From Strigamia acuminata (Eukaryota > Arthropoda > Chilopoda > Geophilomorpha > Linotaeniidae), in the NCBI GenBank assembly GCA_949358305.1, contig OX442316.1:4588001-4652000 (forward strand): a stretch of DNA of 64,000 bases, read 5' to 3'. A model generated the notes under the pieces. That model did no database searches. It saw only the letters and a list, made by a program, of their open reading frames with translations, and had not been told where the DNA came from. The position numbers and the translations under genes are program-made. Below, piece after piece: positions 56,801-64,000 of the stretch (position 1 is its first letter; every line of letters starts with the position of its first letter).

Positions 56801-59800
56801 TACAAATATGTATAATCTTGAGCTAATATCATTAGAGTGTAAGTATCATGTGCTGTAGTGATTTTAGGTCAAGATTCTACGAACCAACTATGGTCTACAC
56901 ATCCTTATTTTAATGCATTTTCAGCCAATCTTGTTCGTATTATCAATTACAGGCATACTACTACAAAATGAGAAGACAATTATTGAGGAATTGAATAAAA
57001 AGACCCCACAATATCCAAAACATTGGATGCCTTTAGTGTGGGCTTCCAGTGTGGTTACTCGAGCACGCAAAGAAAAGAGAATCCTAGATGACTTTGCTGT
57101 GAAAACATTAATAGATGTAAACAAGTGATTGAAATTAAAATCAAAATAAAATCTTAGACGTTTTCTTTTTTTCATTTAGGAGTTATCCACGTTCAGGGGT
57201 CAGTGTGGAGGCTTGTTCATTTATGACTGGATAAGTATTCCACTTGTATATACCCAAGTAAACAACAAAATTCTTCATATAAAAGAAAAATTATTTTGTA
57301 TTTTGTGGCTAAAATATTGCAGGTGGTAACTTTAGCTGTTTATACATTCTTTTTTGCAACTGTAATGGGTCGCCAATACCTGGATCCAGCACAAGGTTAC
57401 CGGTACCACGAAATTGATCTTTATATTCCTGTGTTTACTTTTTTACAATTTTTTTTCTACATGGGTTGGCTAAAAGTAAGTCAAATACTAATAACTGCAT
57501 TCAAAAAGTCATTAAGTGCATTCGATTCTTGAAGATCTAACAGTTAGATATTCAAGAATTGAACGCTTTTAAACATTTAAAAACATTTAAAAACATCTTA
57601 AAAATTGAGTTATTTCTCAGACGATCACTTCTCGACTGGGTCTGAGAAACGACCTATTCGAGAAACGTGGTCTTCGAAATGACTGTCTGAGAAGTGAATT
57701 TCGAAGAAACGACCCAGACTCTAATAATTTATTGACACAAGACGAGTTAGAATCTAACTCTTGTGTGTCTTAAGCACATTGCTTGTCTGGAGAGTAACTG
57801 CTGGATGTTCGCAATCGACTGAAACAGAGCAGAAACTTCTGTTTTCTTCCAAGTTTACTTTCTGTTTTGACGTCGTTTCTGTGGCAGAACATACCACAGG
57901 CCAATCAGATTACTTTCTGACCAATGACAATAAATGCGTTCAATCTGCTTGTAGAAAGTCACTTAACTGCCTTAACTGCCTTTCAGAGGGCGGAAGTGAC
58001 GATAATTACGTCACATTTTGACCAAGTAAAGTCACGTACAGTAAGTGACTTTCAGGAAAGTAACTGGAAAGTTCCTTTTCCACATTTTAGAAGTCACTTA
58101 CATGTGCGTGCGCATGCGCATTGCGCATTTAACACAGCTAAGCTGACTGGCTATAAGTTCGTCACCAACAAGAAAACAAACTTGAAGTCTGGTGGTAAGT
58201 AAGTGCATTTCAAAGAAAAGTGACTTTAAGGAAAGAAAGGAAAGTGAAAGTCACTTCTTCTACCACAGATTGAACGCACCTATTATTATCTTGACCTCTA
58301 CCAAATGGAAACCAACAGCAGAAAAGATAAATTTTCAGCTCTGAAATTTTTCTGCTGTAGAAACGTTTCTGTCGAGTCATTCAGTCAAGTTAGAAGTAAC
58401 TTTCTTTCATGTAGTTCTAAATGATTTTTTTAAACCAGCTATTATTTTAGTTTGTATATTTTTGTATTGCATTAACACAACAGGTGGCAGAAACACTAGT
58501 AAATCCTTTCGGTGAAGACGATGATGATTTTGAAATGAACTGGTTAATTGATCGAAACATTCAAGTGTCCTATTTAATCGTTGATGAGATTCACCAGGAA
58601 CATCCAGAATTGATAAAAGATCAATACTGGGATGAAGTAATGCCTCAAGAACTGCCTTACACAGCAGCCACAGAACAATACAGAAGAGAACCACCTAAAG
58701 GATCAGCAGTTGACATTAGGTTAGATATCTTTAACACTAGAACGGCCAGGATTTCCCCCTACCTAGAACAGCCGTGACCAGTCATAATGACCGGTTTCGG
58801 CCGTTCTTGGTTAATTCCTTCTTTTTTTTTATTATTTTTTTTAAAAAAATGCCACTTAAGTAAAAAAAGTAAAAAAAAAAAACACCATTGTAAACTCATT
58901 GGGTTTATTGCTACAGCTGTTTAAAATGACCGGTCTAGCCGTTCTAGTGTTTATTTATTTATTCATTTATTCATGTTCTTTTATTATTAGTATTCCAGAT
59001 GATCAAGCTGAATTTGTTCCAATGGAAACAGTTTATGAAGAAGTAAGAAAAATTAGAGTCGAGAGATTCACACTTCAATACTGCCGGGCTGACCGTGGCC
59101 CATCCCTGGCCCGCCTCATTCAGATTTCCCGATACTAAATTTGTACCCAGTCCAGCCCTGATTTTAGACCGCCATTTAAGCAACAAAAGTTTGCAGCATA
59201 AATTCCCATCTAATCTTAGGATTAGAAATTAAAATTCAACAGAACTATAATTAATTGCAGATACCAAGCAATGGACCAAAAAAAGACTTATTCTACCGCT
59301 CCAATTCCCGATCTTCAGTAAATTCACAGGGAAATGTACTCAGCAATTTGCAATCATTTCGGAATAGAGCTAGTATGTTATCAGTGTTTCATAAAATATT
59401 TGGACGGGATAACAGTCACAGTAAGTGTTAGAAGCACTTGCAGCACTCAAATGTATTACTCCGTAGAATATTTTTATATTAGGTGGAGCTAATCACCTGG
59501 ATCCTCCATCAGAATCGCAGCCCAATTTATCTTCTAATGAAAGTACCACCGAGGTAAATACCAATACTTAAAATATTAAATGATGAAACCTGTCTTGGCA
59601 AAAACCTCTATGTTGGTAATCGAGCACAATGTCTGGAGTTCGATTACAATTCTGGTGTTTTGGACTACTTTTTTGTGACACTACACCAGTGAAATAGATC
59701 AACGTTGGGGTGATTTTGAGTATAGTCACTTTATTTTGGCACATCGGTGGTCACCGTAAACAGGTTTCACTGTATTTGGGTTTATTTTTAATTACTGGTA

Positions 59801-60666
59801 TTAATTTTTCTAATTGAAGCAGGATGATGATGACGACGATGAGCTGAACATGATATCTGCTTCAGTCCGCAGCAGAACAAATTCAGTTAAGAGCCAAGAT
59901 GTCAATACCCACACACAAAGTACAATACTTTCCTGGTGCTAAAATACTGCACAATCCAGGGCACAATCTCAATTATCAACTAAAAAAAAGATTGGAATTG
60001 TGCAATACATTTGAACTATCCTTAATAATAATAATTTACTGAATTTGAATTGCAGCAAAATGGAAATTTGAAGAAAACTCTGACAGAAGTGTCATTTTGG
60101 AGATAGACAAACAGGATTGTCAGACAGCTGTTATTTGTCCTTCATGGACCCAAAGGATAGTTGGAAAACTCTTGCAAGTGGGATGCAAAACAAAGAAAGA
60201 GGATATTCAAAAATCACAAAGTCAGCCAAATATGCTAGCACAAATCAAAAGGTTTAGCTCAAATATTATTATCTAATCTAATCTAATACTTTACTTTCAA
60301 TATCTTATCTCTAGAGGAAATGAACAATCAGATACACCAACAAGACTGATAAAAACTCATCAGGCCTCTTCAAATATCAACATTTCTGATCCTAAATTAT
60401 CTAAGCTGTTTCATGCCACATCAGAAAAACCAACTAATTTTAACAATAATGGGAGATTTTCTGATGTTAGTGGGGCAAACAAAAGTTCTCCAATACCTCA
60501 GCTATCAGAACAGCTTTGTAGTTCTCATGAGACAACTCAGATTGTTCCAAGCAAGGCAAATAAGTTACTGTCAAATGAAGGAAGGAGAAATTCATTAATG
60601 ATTGAATTGGAAGCTATTAATGAGACACAGGAATGTGTGAGTGGTAGAAGCAGTCAGATTCTATAA
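53840..60666 (+). CDS. Bestrophin, calcium-activated anion channel (paralogue 2)
   Basis: Fourteen exons join in phase to 680 residues: 53840-53910, 53974-54084, 54147-54318, 56431-56560, 56953-57116, 57180-57257, 57323-57475, 58484-58719, 58991-59042, 59261-59420, 59483-59553, 59823-59919, 60056-60251, 60315-60666. It starts [16 protein letters not shown], the typical bestrophin N-terminus. It keeps [11 protein letters not shown] (neck), [26 protein letters not shown], the calcium clasp [14 protein letters not shown] and IDRN. After residue 370 a long polar, Ser/Asn-rich tail with an acidic DDDDDDE run is presumably cytoplasmic and variable. The first six exons have the same lengths as in paralogue 1 (71, 111, 172, 130, 164, 78). 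Exon 7 of paralogue 1 equals exon 7 plus the start of exon 8 here, and the following paralogue 1 intron is absent here. Introns hold several transposons. Confidence 0.95.
54530..55130. mobile_element. Nested elements in bestrophin 2 intron 3
   Basis: The outer element ends in 'ataatcaaggctctactgta', with the other half, 'gttcgggtaatcgatcgttc', left of the insertion. Inserted in it is the CCGTA-type MITE at 54686-55082 (left end cagtattacctcacataaag, right end on the opposite strand ccgtattacttcacattaag), flanked by TA. The outer copy resembles 32150-32290. Confidence 0.7.
55966..56312. mobile_element. Foldback MITE 'CAACGTTGTCC', copy 2
   Basis: It shares almost its whole length with 50037-50396, with indels, for example 'tttacctgccaaaagaaac' in both. 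The left end has decayed ('caacgatgtcctaactc'); the right end still reads 'gagcaacgttgtacc'. It lies in the third intron of bestrophin 2, shortly before exon 4. Confidence 0.75.
57500..58280. repeat. Repetitive intron segment with GTCACTT and GAGAAACG motifs
   Basis: Within intron 7 of bestrophin 2, 'cgagaaacg' and 'gaaacgacc' recur at 57640-57715. 'aagtcactt' and its complement 'aagtgactt' recur on both strands at 57950-58255. The left border 'gcattcaaaaagtcatt' and right border 'gtcacttc...gattgaacgca' look roughly inverted. Probably a decayed foldback element of about 780 bp. Confidence 0.4.
59093..59160 (-). repeat. Dispersed GC-rich repeat, copy 4
   Basis: It begins on the minus strand 'cagggctggactgggtaca' and runs 68 bp, truncated at the other end. 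It lies in the bestrophin 2 intron, 50 bp after the exon ending at 59042. Confidence 0.7.
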
Positions 60667-60800
60667 TCCAGAAATGCGCATTTTTGTACTATTTATTGTT
60701 TGCCTTGCTTAAAGTTAAAATCAAAGCCGGCTCCAAAACTATCGGCATCCTGTGCGATTTTTTCGTCTGTGTATGGTTTCTTTGCTGGATCATGCCTTAA

Positions 60801-61187
60801 CCCTCGCAGCCCAACCTAAAAAAAATCCCTTACTCACCCAACCCGGGTCATTTTTGACCCCAAGCCGAAAAAAATTTTCCAAAAATGAGTGAAAATGATT
60901 TTATTCTCTGAGTATTTCATGTTTCTGAAGAAATTTTAGCAATTCGGTATTTGTCAAAAGAGAGCGACAAAAATAATTGACATTGCATTCAAAAGTAGTG
61001 AGTAAACAAAGGAATTTTGTGAAAAATTTTTTTTGCGATTTTTAAATCTATTATTTTTTTTATTGTTTGTTATGATGTCAAATGAAAATACATGAAATTT
61101 CAGAATGAAAATCCCAATAGTTTTTGAGAAAAAAAATAAAAAACACTTTTGGAGGTCAAAATTGACCCTAGATTGGGGTGGGGAGGG
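60801..61187. mobile_element. piggyBac-type MITE with TTAA duplication
   Basis: The flanks are ttaa at 60797-60800 and 61188-61191. The left end is ccctcgcagcccaacc, with 'gggtcatttttgacccc' inside. The right end (opposite strand) is ccctccccaccccaatc, with 'gggtcaattttgacc'. TTAA plus CCCT ends and the inner GGTCA palindrome are typical of piggyBac-derived MITEs. There is no transposase in its 387 bp. It lies 130 bp after the bestrophin 2 stop. Confidence 0.85.
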
Positions 61188-61191
61188 TTAA

Positions 61192-62001
61192 GCCGGCCTT
61201 GGTTAAAACTTTATTTCAATTATAGCTTCACTTATGTTTGCTATTATGTTATTTTAAAAGCATTTTAAAATTTATTATTGTAAGTTAAAAAATTCTGATA
61301 AAATTGAAAATTAAAAAACAATGTCAAAAATAATTAATGTTTCAACAGCAGAAATTTGAATTGCTTTGATTGATTGATGGATTAATTGCTTGATTGATTG
61401 ATTGAATGATTGCTTGACTCATCTCACAAAGTTCATCCACTGGTGAGCAATGAGCCAACTTCAAAATATTGATTAGAAGGGAAGTTCTTATTTGTGCTTG
61501 GGAATTCAACTGGAATGCTTTGCCACCTAGTGACTAAATTTAAAATAAAAACAGATCAAACTCTTCTTCAATGCTTCCTAATCCAAAATTAATGGTCTAT
61601 AGTCTACTCATCTTGAAAAATCTTTTCTCCCAATATCCATCATTCTTTCGTCTTAAACTTTGCTTGCTCATGTGACTATAAATCCCATCAAAGGATGGCG
61701 CTGCAGTTCAGTGTAGAATGTTGTGAACAAGATTTATGTTGATGCTCAGATCCAATAAATGATGTTCCTACGATCAACCCTACAGCTTTTAAGCACCATC
61801 TAAATTCAGCGGTACAAACATCCACTATTATTTGCATGCAAAATAAGCGATCATCACCCTAATGCTCATTTGTGAACACTTGTGGTGTGAAGCGAAGTTT
61901 ACGAAGCAAATGATAGCAGCATATCATTCTACCGACTATTTGGGTGCACCCTCTCCACAGAATATGTAAAATAGGCGGTAGAATACAACTCAAGTAACTT
62001 G
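61192..62001. other. Non-coding, with (gatt)n microsatellite at 61366-61420
   Basis: A 'gattgattgattgaat' simple-sequence tract and AT-rich DNA. No supported exon. Confidence 0.5.
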
Positions 62002-62393
62002 TACAGTCGTGTTCAAAAAAACTGGATCCTCACTGTATGCTGGCAACTAAAATTGTGAATAATTTCATGTTTTGCCACTAGGTGAAACACCAGAAATCAA
62101 CAGGTAAAAATATAAACCACTAACTGTGAAAGTAAATGTGAAGGCTGTTCATCCACGAACAAAAAACTTCCCTTCAGTGTAGCTATTATAAGTCTATCGA
62201 CCAGACGACATAAATATCCATCAAAGTTCAATGAGATCAATCTTGCCTCTTGACTCTGAAAAATGTGGTCAACAATCAGTTAATAAAACTCCTAATACAG
62301 TGAGTTCCATACATACAAACTTCAAATTTTGTGGCAGAGTTAGTTACACCAGCTGTTGTTTTTCAAAGTAAGATTAAAATTTTGTTTAATATG
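62002..62393. mobile_element. Tc1/mariner-type MITE relic with TACAGTCGTG start
   Basis: It begins tacagtcgtgttcaaaaaa and contains 'aaaaaacttcccttcagtgt' at about 62160. It shares with the next element the block around 'taagtctatcgaccag' (there 'taagtttatctaccag'). The right end is not clear, so it may be a broken or deleted copy. A related fragment lies at 27115-27175. Confidence 0.5.
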
Positions 62394-62789
62394 TACAGTC
62401 GTGGACAAAAAAAAAACTTCCCTTCAGTTTGGCTGAATTTTGATTCGCGATTTGTTTTTTCGCGATTTGTTTTTTTCGCGATTACTTTTTTCGCGTGTGT
62501 CCACTTGGCGCCAGTTGGAGTTCGCGCCAGTGGGAATTTGCGCTTTTGCGATTCGCGAATCCAAAATTAGCGTTTTCAAATGTCGCTTTTTTTTGGATTC
62601 GCGATACCTTTATTCGCGATATATCATGCGCCTCTTTTAAGTTTATCTACCAGGTGGCATAAAAATCCATTGAGATTCAATGACATCAATCTTGACTAGG
62701 TCTCTCGTCTTGCCCTAACAACAGTATTAAAAGACAGATAAACTTAAAACAGCTAAACTGAAGGGAAGTTTTTTATGTCCACGACTGTA
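62394..62789. mobile_element. Tc1/mariner-type MITE with TACAGTCGTGGAC ends
   Basis: The left end is tacagtcgtggacaaaaa. The right end, on the opposite strand, is tacagtcgtggacataaaa. Both continue into 'aacttcccttcag', giving terminal repeats of about 35 bp beginning at TA. An inner segment at 62445-62625 has several 'ttcgcgatttgtttttt' units and GC-rich palindromic words, and may be a later insertion. Confidence 0.85.
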
Positions 62790-64000
62790 CATTTATTAAT
62801 TTCTAATAAAAAATAAAAATCTTATCGTTAATTGGGATTAACAATTTTCGCAACTTGTACACCTTTGCTGGACTGGAACAATTTGACTTGCCTATCATGT
62901 AGGGGACTTACTGTAACAACATTTATTATTGCCATAAATGTGACCTTTTCTTTAAACCGTGCATTGTTGCCACACAACTAAAACAAAAACGAAAATAGGG
63001 CTAAAAAGTTGAAATCAGTGAAGCAAATAGAAATGAATGGACTTCCGTGGAAGTGAACAAAAGCAGACTGGGAGGTCAGGAAGCATCTAGTAAGAGATGA
63101 ATGGACAAGAGCACTTTGGACTTGATTGCTAAGAAAGGAAACTGACCGCAAAGAACACTCCACATGACCAAAACCCCCATGAAGTTTTGTTAAACTTCCA
63201 ACTAACTTCATAGATGCTAAATGAACCCAGCAAAAATTGCGACTTGCCCAAATAAGTAAACAAAATATCTCATTCTTGGCTTTTATTTGGATTTAATTAA
63301 CACTTTCTAGCTGCCCCTTCCTCCTAATTGAATTGGATATCAGTGTGAGAGAAAATGGCTCACTTTTGGTGCTAAGTAAGTATATATCACACTGTGCTGT
63401 GAGGAAAGATGCCTGCTGGGTCCAAGATAGTTGAGATTGCATCTTGGGTCCTGCTCCAATAAATCATAGCTTAATCAGTGCAATTCAATGTTATATGGCT
63501 CTCTGGTGCCAATTTATGACAATATTGACCACATCTAATTATTTTGTATCTTTTTCATTCAGCTCGGTTTAATTATAGTTGATAAATCAGTTTGTTTTGC
63601 AGTGAAGAATGACTATAGACTGCCTGCTGGGTTGGTGATTTCAATTTAATCCTGCACTTGCTATTCTTATTTTGATCATTTTTTACTTTTTATTCATTTT
63701 TCCACCTAAGCTCAGCTTTAAATGTGTAATTAATTATACATTGTAAAAACAATTTTTTTTACTCATATTCTTGATTAATTATGTTTACCTCACCTTTAAC
63801 ATCACACCTTCTTTATCATTTGTTTATCTAGTGGTTTTCAAACTGTTCCATAAATGTAAAAGGAAAAATCTTGAGTGACATTTCAGAGGTCATTTAATTT
63901 TTGTTTAGAGAAGATAAAAAAAATTATCTCTGCAACTTCCTTTATATCTACATTCACCACAATGCCTAACCAAATGTGCTCTTACGGCTTTGCAAGGTTC
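62790..64000. other. Non-coding, no gene seen
   Basis: AT-rich to the end of the window. The short frames lack domains or splice partners. 'gcctgctgggt' occurs twice (63410, 63622), but no repeat unit could be defined. Confidence 0.45.

Noticed and set aside
1-64000. CRISPR arrays, operons, prokaryotic promoters
   Set aside because: Genes have spliceosomal introns and metazoan families; tandem repeats here have no regular unique spacers.

Overview
This is a eukaryotic nuclear window from an animal, most likely an arthropod. The genes are split by GT-AG introns, usually 50-300 bp and occasionally 1-2 kb. The sequence is AT-rich and full of short inverted-repeat transposons. A short (CCTAA)n array at 45151-45185 has the arthropod telomere unit TTAGG, and the gene families are metazoan. 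Two HR97-like nuclear receptors and a NACHT-domain protein point away from well-known insects and towards a crustacean, springtail or other non-insect arthropod. That placement is inference.

Layout by region. 0-3.3 kb: mostly non-coding, with one MITE and one doubtful first exon. 3.4-5.15 kb (-): complete five-exon RNF170-type ER E3 ligase. 6.4-8.1 kb (+): two-exon gene of unknown function. 8.3-10.6 kb (+): complete 13-exon bestrophin. 11.2-12.1 kb: intact elongin-C-like gene (-) between inverted repeat arms. 13.1-13.9 kb: decayed duplicate of the NACHT gene's 5' leader. 14.2-17.3 kb (-): NACHT/STAND ATPase gene. 19.7-20.7 kb (-) and 25.8-27.0 kb (+): two divergent HR97-like nuclear receptors. 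28.6-29.1 kb (-): insulin-like peptide. 29.4-29.8 kb: broken second copy of the elongin-C unit. 30.1-39.8 kb: gene-poor, with nested transposons and a minisatellite. 39.85-45.0 kb (+): TGF-beta ligand of Maverick type. 45.1-50.7 kb: gene-poor, with telomere-like repeat, MITEs and a perfect hairpin. 50.8-51.4 kb (-): SLC6 transporter pseudogene. 52.4-53.0 kb (+): Gly/His/Tyr-rich secreted, probably cuticular, protein. 53.8-60.7 kb (+): second complete bestrophin, 14 exons. 60.8-62.8 kb: piggyBac-type and Tc1/mariner-type MITEs. The rest is non-coding.

The genes are ordinary single loci, not an operon. The two bestrophins are paralogues with identical lengths for their first six coding exons. 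The two nuclear receptors are also paralogues. Insulin-like peptide, TGF-beta ligand and nuclear receptors are signalling genes, but nothing in the sequence shows joint regulation. The strongest candidates for new biology are the elongin-C gene inside inverted repeats, with a deleted sister copy 17.6 kb away, and the NACHT gene, with an overlapping upstream reading frame and a duplicated leader.

Exon boundaries were read by eye from splice consensus, reading phase and family conservation. No alignment or database search was run.
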